Of a stretch of 33,857 nt of DNA, positions 1 through 5,867 are shown in pieces. Position 1 is the first letter of the stretch. Each line of letters starts with the position of its first letter. The position numbers and the translations under genes are program-made. The notes under the pieces were generated by a model. That model had not been told where the DNA came from, ran no database searches, and was given only the letters and a program-made list of their open reading frames with translations. The DNA is from a virus, in IMG/VR virus record IMGVR_UViG_3300032238_000418, positions 1 to 33,857 of that record. One strand, given 5' to 3'.

Positions 1-127
1 CAATCTCAGCGGCTTGGAAATTGCCCTTGTAGCCACGAGCAAAGGTGTAGGTGCGGTTTTGATTGTCGCGGGTAACCTTGACCCATTGCGATTCGCTACG
101 GAAGGTTTTGTCAATGTATCGTTTCAT
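1..127 (-). CDS. Small hypothetical protein, C-terminus cut by the window edge
   Basis: An open frame runs from an ATG at 127-125 to the left edge and gives 42 residues beginning MKRYIDKTFR and continuing with a basic, polar sequence (SESQWVKVTR, TYTFARGYKG). No hydrophobic segment or known motif is visible. It lies 37 bp downstream of the leftward gene at 165-452 and is presumably cotranscribed with it from the promoter near 540. Only a weak purine stretch (GAAAG) precedes the start. I do not recognise the family and the real length is unknown. Confidence 0.6.
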   Translation of the reverse strand, partial: MKRYIDKTFRSESQWVKVTRDNQNRTYTFARGYKGNFQAAEI

Positions 128-164
128 GGTGTGCTTTCGGTGTGGGGGGCCGTAGCCCCAAAGA

Positions 165-452
165 TTAGTTTGCAAACAATTCCAATTCGCGGGTTGCTTT
201 TTCAATCGCTTGTTTGGTGGGGGTGTCAAAGAATGCGGCGTCAGCGGTGCTGGTCACCATTTCAACTTGCCAATCTGGATGTTTAGCTTTAGCCCGTGCC
301 ATTGCAAGCTGGGCAAAAACCGGGTGAATGCTGACAACACCGCCGCGAGTTGCGACATTGCCGTTGATGTCAAGACCGCCACCCATGCCGGTTTTGCCAG
401 CCAATTTGTCAGCAAAATAGATGGTGACGCGGTTAGTTTTGGTTGTGTTCAT
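165..452 (-). CDS. Hypothetical 95-residue early protein
   Basis: The start is placed at the ATG at 452-450 (MNTTKTNRVT) because a clear Shine-Dalgarno AAGGA lies 7 bases upstream; a longer in-frame version would run back through the promoter region. The protein has a glycine-rich stretch (GKTGMGGGLD, residues about 20-30) and an acidic/polar C-terminal helix (TPTKQAIEKATRELELF). No membrane segment, cysteine cluster or helix-turn-helix is evident. It is the first gene of the leftward unit, directly behind the strongest promoter-like sequence of the left end, so it is probably expressed early. Function unknown. Confidence 0.75.
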   Translation of the reverse strand: MNTTKTNRVTIYFADKLAGKTGMGGGLDINGNVATRGGVVSIHPVFAQLAMARAKAKHPDWQVEMVTSTADAAFFDTPTKQAIEKATRELELFAN

Positions 453-481
453 CTTGCTATCCTTTCGGCCTTTCGGCGGTG

Positions 482-506
482 ATGCCAAGAACAATTTCGT
501 TGGCAT
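482..506. promoter_or_regulatory. Inverted repeat in the leftward leader
   Basis: ATGCCAA (482-488) and TTGGCAT (500-506) form a perfect 7-bp inverted repeat with an 11-base loop. It sits at the expected start point of the leftward transcript and could be a 5' leader hairpin or a second operator. No experimental support; seen in sequence only. Confidence 0.35.
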
Positions 507-512
507 GGCTGA

Positions 513-542
513 ATTATCTAGCATATTGCTACAAGCCGTCAA
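513..542 (-). promoter_or_regulatory. Leftward sigma70-type promoter
   Basis: Read on the minus strand, TTGACG (542-537) and GATAAT (518-513) match the -35 and -10 consensus at 5 of 6 positions each, with an 18-bp spacer. The transcript would start near 506 and run into the genes at 165-452 and 1-127. The spacer contains the palindrome at 518-532, the classic place for a repressor to block polymerase. Called by eye. Confidence 0.55.
518..532. promoter_or_regulatory. Operator-like palindrome inside the leftward promoter
   Basis: CTAGCATATTGCTAC is a 6-3-6 inverted repeat with one mismatch. Further copies of the half-site TGCTAG occur at 549-554 and at 613-618, the latter just ahead of the Cro/YdaS-like gene. 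The distribution fits autoregulation of a divergent control region by that small DNA-binding protein; this is inference. Confidence 0.4.
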
Positions 543-581
543 GCACTTTGCTAGAAATATTTTCAATTATTTGCGTAGGTG

Positions 582-610
582 TTTACCCTATGCCCTGAGC
601 AATCTATCAA
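582..610 (+). promoter_or_regulatory. Weak candidate rightward promoter
   Basis: TTTACC (582-587) and TATCAA (605-610) are separated by 17 bp and each match the consensus at 4 of 6 positions. They lie 20-48 bp before the start of the rightward operon, which needs a promoter here, but the match itself is poor. Confidence 0.25.
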
Positions 611-629
611 TGTGCTAGAGTTCGGGGCC

Positions 630-848
630 ATGAACACACCTATAACCCCAGACGAGCGCCGACAACTGGCAGAAAAAGTCGGCATAAACGAGCAATACCT
701 TTACCAATGCCTCACCGGCAGGCGGGAGATGTCAGCTTGGGAGGCTGTTCGCGTAGAACAGCAGACCGAGGGGCGGGTCACCCGGAAGATGGTCTGTCAG
801 GGTAGCTGGCAATCCATTTGGCCTGAGTTGGTGGAGGCCAAGGCATGA
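630..848 (+). CDS. Cro/YdaS-like helix-turn-helix regulator
   Basis: This 72-residue protein (start ATG 630, preceded by GGGG) has the pattern of the YdaS/Cro-like phage family: an N-terminal helix-turn-helix (RRQLAEKVGINEQYLYQCLT, residues about 9-28), then the GR...M..W.AVR.E..T.GRVTR segment and the C-terminal IWPELVE tail typical of these proteins. Such proteins act as Cro-type repressors at a divergent early control region. It is the first gene of the rightward replication operon and its stop overlaps the next start by 4 bp (ATGA at 845). Repeated TGCTAG half-sites upstream are candidate targets. No cI-like partner gene is present in the window. Confidence 0.82.
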   Translation: MNTPITPDERRQLAEKVGINEQYLYQCLTGRREMSAWEAVRVEQQTEGRVTRKMVCQGSWQSIWPELVEAKA

Positions 849-2872
849 CATCACTTTCAAACATTTTCCCCAACGGATTCGCTGCCGCGATGGAGAGCAA
901 AGACCTGGTAAACCCAGAGGAGGGGTTCCGGCGTCATTGCGAAGCGGCAGGGTTGCTGATCAAGGACATCATTCCCGACGGCGAAATTCACCGGGTGCCG
1001 CACATCTCCAGCAAGAAGGGCGCGCTTGATGGGTGGTACATCTTGCACACCAGCGGCAAAGTGCCCGTGGGCATTGCGGGGTGCTGGAAAGAACCAGTAT
1101 TCGAGAGCAAGTGGGTGGCAGACACCGGCAGAACCATGTCGTTCACCGAAAGGTTTGAACACGACAAATGGTTGGCCGAAGTCAGGGCCAAAAAAGAAGC
1201 TGACCGGCTTGCATCTCAAGCAGTCGCCGCAGAGCGTGCCGAGGATGAGGTTGGCACCTATGCTGATGCGAGTGACGACCATCCGTACCTGGTGCGTAAG
1301 CACGTTAGCGCGCATGGCATCAAGATTGATCGGGCGGGGCGGCTAGTCGTGCCAGTCATTGACCAGTCGGGCGAAATCCTGTCCTACCAAACCATTGATG
1401 CTGACGGCAACAAGCGATTCCTGAAGGGCGGGAAAATCGAGGGCGGGTTCTTTGAACTGCGTGGCAATCGCAAAATTGTTTTCATTGGCGAGGGCTTTGC
1501 CACTTGCGCATCTATCCATGAGGCCACCGGTTACACGGTGTTGGTGGCGTTTGATTGTGGCAACCTAGCCAAGGTGGCCAAGAGCGCCAAAGAGATGTTC
1601 CCCGGCTCCAAGATCATCATTGGGGCGGATAATGATCAGTTCACCGAGGGCAACCCCGGCGTGACCAAGGGCCGTGCGGCGGCGGCTCTGGTCTTCGGCG
1701 AAATCGTTTACCCACAATTCGGCGACTCGGACATGGTGGACAACAAACCAACGGACTTCAACGACTTGCATTGCCTGCAAGGTCTGGACGCCGTGAAAGA
1801 ACAGATCGAGCGCGTGGCCGGCCCCTTGCGGGACAAGTTGGCCTTCGAGTTCTCGCGCATCGATAGCCTGCAACTGAGCCAGATCAACTGGATTGTTGAC
1901 GACTACATTGAGAGTGACTCCCTCGCCCAAGTCTTTGGCGATCCAGGCGGTGGTAAGTCATTCGTCAGTATCGACATTGCCTGTTGTGTGGCCACCGGCC
2001 AATCATGGCATGGCCACGAGGTCAAGCAGGGTTCCGTGTTCTACATTGCCGGCGAGGGCCACAACGGCCTAGCACGGCGGTTCAAGGCGTGGGAACTGGG
2101 TAACGGTCAAACCCTGAACGGCGCGCCCCTGTACAAAAGCCACCGGGCAGCGCAACTGTACGACGCCACCGAGGCGGCGGTTGTGGCCGAATCCATCAAA
2201 GAGTTGTCCCAACAGGCCGGCACCGTGCCAAGCCTCATCATCATTGACACCCTAGCGCGTAACCATGGAGGTGACGAGAACAGCACCCAAGACATGAACG
2301 CGTTCATTCAGCACCTGGACACCTACCTGCGCCAACCATGGAAATGTTGCGTGCTAGTTGTCCACCACTCCGGCGTGGCCGACAAAGACCGCAGTCGCGG
2401 GTCAACGGCCCTGAAAGGCGCGCTGGATGCGGAATACCGTTGTCAGTTGGATTCCGGCACCAAAACCATTGCCTTTGAATCCAAGAAGATGAAGGACGCG
2501 GAAATGCCTGCGCCCAAAAACTTCCAGATCACTCAGGTTGACCTGCCCATCCAAGACAAGCACGGCAACGCGGTCAAGGGCGCTTACTTGGCGGCGGTGG
2601 ATGTTTCTGGATTGGTCAGCAACGTGCAAAAGAAAACCTATCTGTCTCCCAACCAACGAAAGGCCATGGAATGCCTAGTGCTACTTGAAACCAAGCGTTT
2701 GAAGGATCATCAAATTCACCCCATTACCGCAGAAGAATGGCGGGAATCCATGAAAGAACATGGCGTGGCACGCAACCGATTCTGGGATGCGGTCAAGGCA
2801 CTTATCAGCAAAAACATGGTCATTGAAATCAACGATTGTTACAAAAGCGCGAGCAAAGGTGATACAGAATGA
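845..2872 (+). CDS. Toprim primase / RepA-like replicative helicase
   Basis: A 675-residue two-domain replication protein. The N-terminal half carries a Toprim-type primase fold: the conserved glutamate motif FIGEGFATC near residue 213 and the acidic motif IIIGADND near 258-262. The C-terminal half is a RecA-like ATPase: Walker A GDPGGGKS near residue 365, Walker B LIIIDTLAR near 463, and a downstream VVHHSG motif near 500 with RGSTALKGALD following, as in RepA/DnaB-type AAA_25 helicases. It should unwind the fork and synthesise primers. It is joined to neighbours on both sides by 4-bp ATGA overlaps, showing translational coupling. No N-terminal zinc-finger cysteines are seen, so the primase is of the reduced type common in phages. 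Confidence 0.9.
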   Translation: MTSLSNIFPNGFAAAMESKDLVNPEEGFRRHCEAAGLLIKDIIPDGEIHRVPHISSKKGALDGWYILHTSGKVPVGIAGCWKEPVFESKWVADTGRTMSFTERFEHDKWLAEVRAKKEADRLASQAVAAERAEDEVGTYADASDDHPYLVRKHVSAHGIKIDRAGRLVVPVIDQSGEILSYQTIDADGNKRFLKGGKIEGGFFELRGNRKIVFIGEGFATCASIHEATGYTVLVAFDCGNLAKVAKSAKEMFPGSKIIIGADNDQFTEGNPGVTKGRAAAALVFGEIVYPQFGDSDMVDNKPTDFNDLHCLQGLDAVKEQIERVAGPLRDKLAFEFSRIDSLQLSQINWIVDDYIESDSLAQVFGDPGGGKSFVSIDIACCVATGQSWHGHEVKQGSVFYIAGEGHNGLARRFKAWELGNGQTLNGAPLYKSHRAAQLYDATEAAVVAESIKELSQQAGTVPSLIIIDTLARNHGGDENSTQDMNAFIQHLDTYLRQPWKCCVLVVHHSGVADKDRSRGSTALKGALDAEYRCQLDSGTKTIAFESKKMKDAEMPAPKNFQITQVDLPIQDKHGNAVKGAYLAAVDVSGLVSNVQKKTYLSPNQRKAMECLVLLETKRLKDHQIHPITAEEWRESMKEHGVARNRFWDAVKALISKNMVIEINDCYKSASKGDTE

Positions 2873-3432
2873 AAACCAACCCAACAGATGATTTGTTTCA
2901 ACAAAAAAACGCTTTTGAAATTAACGGCGTAAAAATCTTCGACTACCCGCAACCGATCACGAGTGCGGAAACGTGCAGGAATCAGAAAGCAGCCGGCGCT
3001 CGTTTCCTGACCGAAATCTTCGACATGCCAATGCGCGTACTGGATTTCGGCGGCGGTAAGTATTCGGAGGCGCAAGAATATTTGCGCTCCCTTGGCGCTG
3101 TGTGTGAGGTCTATGACCCATATAACCGTTCGCACGAAGAAAACATGAAGGCGTTGAGTCAGAAATATGATTTGATGATGTGCAACAACGTGCTTAACGT
3201 GCTGACTGACGACGTACTGCCAAACGTAATCTTGGACATGAAAAAGGTTGCCCAGATGTGCGGCGTCATAAAAATCATTGTCACCGTCTACGAGCGCGAT
3301 CGGTCTGGCCACGGCTGCTACACCGGCAACAACAGCTATCAGCGCAACGAAAAGACGGCTGACTACATCGACAAGTTGCGGTGCTTTTTAGCCATCTCAA
3401 AGCACAAAAAAGCATTGTTGGTGCATGTATGA
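2869..3432 (+). CDS. Class I SAM-dependent methyltransferase-like protein
   Basis: The 187-residue protein has a recognisable class I methyltransferase core: motif I VLDFGGGKY (about residues 57-65) for SAM binding, an acidic end of strand 2 (VYDPY, near 81), and a motif IV-like strand MMCNNVLNVL near 104. A later QRNEKTADYI segment resembles the C-terminal signature of small phage/DNA-associated methyltransferases. The target is not deducible: no DPPY/NPPY catalytic motif of adenine methylases is visible. Its gene overlaps both the helicase and the PP-loop protein by 4 bp, so the three are probably made together, which suggests an action on DNA, tRNA or nucleotides linked with the sulfur chemistry of the next gene. 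Confidence 0.75.
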   Translation: MKTNPTDDLFQQKNAFEINGVKIFDYPQPITSAETCRNQKAAGARFLTEIFDMPMRVLDFGGGKYSEAQEYLRSLGAVCEVYDPYNRSHEENMKALSQKYDLMMCNNVLNVLTDDVLPNVILDMKKVAQMCGVIKIIVTVYERDRSGHGCYTGNNSYQRNEKTADYIDKLRCFLAISKHKKALLVHV

Positions 3433-4223
3433 ATCCATTCGCCATCAACGAACCAACGTGCATCAGTTTTTCAGGGGGGCGGACAAGCGCCTATATGCTT
3501 TATCGGGTGTTGGAGGCTCACGGGATGAGACTGCCAGACCAGGCGATTGTCTGCTTCGCCAACACCGGCAAAGAAGAAGAAGCCACCCTGAAGTTCGTTC
3601 ACGACTGCGAGACAAACTGGAACGTGAAAATCCATTGGCTGGAATTCCAGGCAGAACAGCCAAAATATAAGACCGTTGACTTCGCCTCTGCCGCGAGAAA
3701 AGGCGAACCGTTTACAGAACTGATTTTGAAAAAGAACTACCTGCCAAACCCCGTGGCAAGGTTTTGCACCGAAGAACTGAAGGTCAAAACCATTGACCGG
3801 CACATCCAAAGCCTGGGCATTGAAGACATCACCACCATGGTCGGGGTGCGGGCAGATGAACCCAGGCGGTTGCCCAAACTGCGTGGCAGGGGGCTGAAGG
3901 TGCCACTCGCCGATGCCGGCGTCGTCCAACACGACGTACAAACATTCTGGCAATCCCAGCCATTTGACCTCGGCCTGACTTTCCGAAATGGTGTCACCGC
4001 GCTGGGGAACTGCGACCTGTGTTTCCTGAAAGGGCCTGAACAGATCATGGGTCTGGTGAAAGATAAGCCAAGCCGTGCGCAATGGTGGGCAGACCAAGAA
4101 AAAGCCATTGGGGCCACATTCAGAAGCGACAGGCCCAGCTATTTCAGCATGATGCAGTACATCAATCAGCAGGCAGATATGTTCAACTCAGATGGGACGA
4201 TCAGTTGTTTTTGCGGAGATTAA
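3429..4223 (+). CDS. PAPS-reductase/DndC-like PP-loop family protein
   Basis: Start chosen at ATG 3429, which overlaps the methyltransferase stop (ATGA). The 264-residue product begins with the PP-loop motif SFSGGRTSAY (residues about 13-22), which binds ATP pyrophosphate in the phosphoadenosine phosphosulfate reductase, DndC and TtcA families. A second family motif RFCTEELKVK lies near 111. Further cysteines form a CDLC pair (195, 198) and a C-terminal CFCGD (260, 262), consistent with metal or Fe-S binding. Phage members of this family are common but mostly uncharacterised; true PAPS reduction, DNA phosphorothioation or RNA thiolation are all possible. Its pairing with a methyltransferase argues for nucleic-acid modification, which is inference. 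Confidence 0.82.
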   Translation: MNPFAINEPTCISFSGGRTSAYMLYRVLEAHGMRLPDQAIVCFANTGKEEEATLKFVHDCETNWNVKIHWLEFQAEQPKYKTVDFASAARKGEPFTELILKKNYLPNPVARFCTEELKVKTIDRHIQSLGIEDITTMVGVRADEPRRLPKLRGRGLKVPLADAGVVQHDVQTFWQSQPFDLGLTFRNGVTALGNCDLCFLKGPEQIMGLVKDKPSRAQWWADQEKAIGATFRSDRPSYFSMMQYINQQADMFNSDGTISCFCGD

Positions 4224-4243
4224 CGCTCGGAAGCGTCCGGATT

Positions 4244-4260
4244 TGCCTAAAAAATAGGCA
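4244..4260. repeat. Short inverted repeat after the PP-loop gene
   Basis: TGCCTA and TAGGCA form a perfect 6-bp stem with an A5 loop, 21 bp after the PP-loop stop codon. No T-tract follows on the plus strand, so it is at best a weak terminator or an RNA 3' hairpin. Confidence 0.35.
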
Positions 4261-4412
4261 GAAAAGCGTCCGGAAGCGTCCGGATTGTGGCGAAAACGGA
4301 CGGTTCCGGACGGACGGACGTCCGGATTCATGCGTCCGGATCGTCCGGAAGCGTCCGGATTCGTCCGGATTTAAGGGGTCGCGACATCGATTTATGCGTC
4401 CGTCCGTCCGGA

Positions 4413-4430
4413 TTGGGTATATATACCCAA
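4413..4430. repeat. Perfect 18-bp palindrome
   Basis: TTGGGTATATATACCCAA is its own reverse complement, with an alternating TATATATA centre. It lies between the last two TCCGGA copies (ending 4412 and starting 4450). It could be a dimeric protein site or an easily melted cruciform element within the putative origin/regulatory region. Confidence 0.7.
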
Positions 4431-4499
4431 CCGTACCGGACGCTAAATGTCCGGACGGACGGTCAGGACGGACGTGGGAAAGGGGATCAGGGGGAATTG

Positions 4500-4847
4500 A
4501 TGATTGAAGTTGAACTGGACATGAAGATTGTTAGCGTGGCCAACATGCGGTTGCATTGGGCAGCAAAGGCACGGTTGACCAAGAGTCAGCGGGAAAGGGC
4601 TAGGAAGGCTTTGGAGGCCGTGGCGAGGTTTGGGGGTATGGATGCCTTGCCGGCAACCGTTGTGCTTACTAGGGTGGCTCCAAGGCGCTTGGATGGGGAT
4701 AACCTGCAGTCGGGGTTCAAGGCGGTCAGGGACGGGGTGGCTGATTGGCTTGGTGTGGATGATGGGGACAGCCGGATTGATTGGCAGTACAAACAGCGTT
4801 CCGCCGGGCCGAAGGTGTACAGGGTTGAAATCGAGGTGATAACATGA
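4500..4847 (+). CDS. RusA-like Holliday junction endonuclease
   Basis: Start set at ATG 4500 (MIEVELDMKI), 4 bases after a GGGGG Shine-Dalgarno-like run; upstream in-frame codons only translate the repeat array. The 115-residue length equals E. coli RusA (about 120). The hallmark acidic pattern is present: RRLDGDNLQSGFKAVRDGV with D65 and D67, and a third cluster GVDDGDSRID with D87/D88, matching the RusA aspartates (70, 72, 91) in spacing. The enzyme would resolve four-way junctions arising from recombination-dependent replication before packaging. Its stop overlaps the next start by 4 bp (ATGA, 4844). Confidence 0.8.
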   Translation: MIEVELDMKIVSVANMRLHWAAKARLTKSQRERARKALEAVARFGGMDALPATVVLTRVAPRRLDGDNLQSGFKAVRDGVADWLGVDDGDSRIDWQYKQRSAGPKVYRVEIEVIT

Positions 4848-5005
4848 CCGCGTGCGGGAATGTTGCAGTTGCCGCATTTTTGCCGGGGGCTGTTAAGTCA
4901 GCCGTCGAGGATGTCGATGCCAACGGTTTTCTGGCTTTCTCGTTGGCCATGTCAAAGACCGAATCGAAGCCCCCGCGTTTTTTGGAGGAGTTTACAAGTG
5001 TCTGA
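4844..5005 (+). CDS. Small 53-residue hypothetical protein between rusA-like gene and terminase
   Basis: A short frame reads MTACGNVAVA..., ending EEFTSV. Its ATG overlaps the RusA-like stop by 4 bp and its end overlaps the GTG start of the terminase small subunit by 8 bp, and the terminase Shine-Dalgarno lies inside it. This coupling is the main evidence that it is translated. The N-terminal third is mildly hydrophobic (VAVAAFLPGAV), the rest polar; there is no recognisable domain. Function unknown; it may serve mainly to couple translation. Confidence 0.65.
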   Translation: MTACGNVAVAAFLPGAVKSAVEDVDANGFLAFSLAMSKTESKPPRFLEEFTSV

Positions 5006-5525
5006 AAACTTGGATGTTCGGCCTGTGGCTGTAAAAAAGATTGGTCGCCCGGTTGTCTTCGGTATCGACAACCCCTGTTGGCAAGTCATGTGCGAACAGA
5101 TTTCGGAAGGCAAAAGCCTTAGCAGCGTCATCCGAACCGAACCCAACATGCCGTCGTATTACACCGTCATGTTGATGCTACGAAATAGCCCAGAGTTTCG
5201 GGCAATGTACGAAAAGGCCATCGAAAACCGAGCCGACCGCCTAGCAGAAGAAATCTTGGAGTTGGCGGACGAAGAAATGCCAGCGCATTTAGAAGGCCCA
5301 ATGGCCTCAGCCTGGGTTCAGCAGAAACGGATGCAGGTGGACGCTAGAAAATGGGTCGCTGCCAAACTCAAGCCAAAAGTCTATGGCGACAGAATCGACG
5401 TTGCCGTGACAGATACCCGCATTAGCGTCATGGATGCGCTCAAAGAGGCAAAGCAACGCGTGCTAAACGACGAAAGCAACATTGTGGATGTTGAGGTAAA
5501 GCCTGCGGCAGATATGCAAAATTGA
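4998..5525 (+). CDS. Terminase small subunit
   Basis: The start is the GTG at 4998, placed by an excellent Shine-Dalgarno GGAGGAG at 4984-4990 with a 7-base gap. The 175-residue product follows the small-terminase pattern: an N-terminal segment with a helix-turn-helix (EGKSLSSVIRTEPNMPSYYT), then NSPEFRAMYEKAIENRADRL, EEILELADE, and the highly typical RMQVDARKWVAAKLKPKVYG motif near residues 112-131. It recognises the packaging site on the phage DNA and regulates the large subunit. Unusually, the large subunit is not next: a 342-bp non-coding segment and a 533-codon gene intervene. Confidence 0.87.
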   Translation: MSENLDVRPVAVKKIGRPVVFGIDNPCWQVMCEQISEGKSLSSVIRTEPNMPSYYTVMLMLRNSPEFRAMYEKAIENRADRLAEEILELADEEMPAHLEGPMASAWVQQKRMQVDARKWVAAKLKPKVYGDRIDVAVTDTRISVMDALKEAKQRVLNDESNIVDVEVKPAADMQN

Positions 5526-5658
5526 TATGGCTTGGCCGCTTTTCGCCCCTTTTTGCATAACTACGCGTACGCGCCTGCACGTTGTTTGAAAGCAACAAAA
5601 ACACCGCCAAACCGCCGATTTTCAAATACGATTTCCATTATGTTAAGTTTCGCCACGG

Positions 5659-5746
5659 CAATCCACAACTTATACAAGCCAAAACCGACAATCGGCTAGT
5701 TATCCACAGCCTGCGTGGATAACCCAGGCCAAAACCCTGTGGACAA
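5659..5746. other. DnaA-box cluster, candidate replication origin
   Basis: A perfect E. coli-type DnaA box TTATCCACA is at 5700-5708. In the opposite orientation lie TTATCCACG (5722-5714) and TTGTCCACA (5746-5738), each one mismatch away; CAATCCACA (5659-5667) and TTATACAAG (5670-5678) are weaker. A small hairpin CCGA-CAA-TCGG (5685-5695) sits between them. No DnaA gene is in the window, so a host DnaA would be used if this is an origin. Confidence 0.5.
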
Positions 5747-5775
5747 CCGCCATCCCCGCGCCTGGCCGCGTGGCC

Positions 5776-5804
5776 GGGGGGGGGGTGGGGCCGGCGGGGA
5801 AGGG
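5776..5804 (+). other. G-quadruplex motif
   Basis: Four G-tracts (G10 at 5776-5785, G4 at 5787-5790, G4 at 5796-5799, G3 at 5802-5804) with loops of 1, 5 and 2 bases meet the standard intramolecular G-quadruplex pattern on the plus strand. It lies just downstream of the DnaA-box cluster and before a T-rich tract. Confidence 0.6.
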
Positions 5805-5867
5805 CCACGGGAACGGTAGCCCCACGAACAATTTTTATTTTTTTGTTTTTTGTTTTAACATCCACCC

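Larger units (their letters stand above)
4233..4455. repeat. TCCGGA iteron-like array (11 copies)
   Basis: The palindromic hexamer TCCGGA begins at 4236, 4269, 4279, 4305, 4321, 4335, 4344, 4354, 4364, 4407 and 4450. Many copies sit in a longer GCGTCCGGA or TCGTCCGGA context, and additional CGGACGGACG stretches present the half-site on the other strand. The copies from 4335 to 4364 are spaced 9-10 bp, about one helical turn; the last two gaps are 43 bp each. Such phased short repeats usually bind a replication initiator or regulator cooperatively. Confidence 0.8.
4224..4499. other. Non-coding region with TCCGGA array
   Basis: These 276 bp separate the PP-loop gene from the RusA-like gene. 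Open frames across it encode only low-complexity SVRKRPD-like or GSGRTDVRI-like repeats forced by the DNA repeat, so I treat it as non-coding. It contains the TCCGGA cluster, a 6-bp inverted repeat TGCCTA/TAGGCA with an A5 loop at 4244-4260, and a perfect 18-bp palindrome. It could be an origin, an operator array or a partition-like site. Confidence 0.7.
5526..5867. other. Non-coding region with DnaA-box-like sites, G-rich run and T-rich tract
   Basis: No convincing gene lies in these 342 bp. From left to right it holds a perfect palindrome CGCGTACGCG (5564-5573), a cluster of TTATCCACA-like sequences (5659-5746), two direct copies of GCCAAAACC (5678 and 5728), a GGCC-rich hairpin (5761-5778), a G-quadruplex motif (5776-5804) and a T-rich stretch (5831-5857). 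The combination of initiator boxes and AT-rich DNA resembles a replication origin; its location beside the small terminase gene also makes a packaging site conceivable. Confidence 0.6.

Noticed and set aside
4244-4260. Rho-independent terminator after the PP-loop gene
   Set aside because: The stem is only 6 bp and no U-tract follows on the plus strand; kept only as an inverted repeat.
4233-4455. CRISPR array
   Set aside because: Repeats are 6-9 bp palindromes with irregular short spacing and no unique spacers or cas genes; the Cas4-like nuclease at the right edge is a phage recombination type.
4082-4502. Open frames across the TCCGGA array (rightward, two frames)
   Set aside because: Their peptides are only repeats forced by the DNA repeat (RKRPD, GSGRTD), and they start inside other genes; the RusA-like start at 4500 has its own ribosome site.
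5802-5850. Rho-independent terminator formed by GGGC...GCCC before the T-rich tract
   Set aside because: The stem has a mismatch and the T run starts about 10 bases after it, so the geometry is poor; mentioned only as a possibility.
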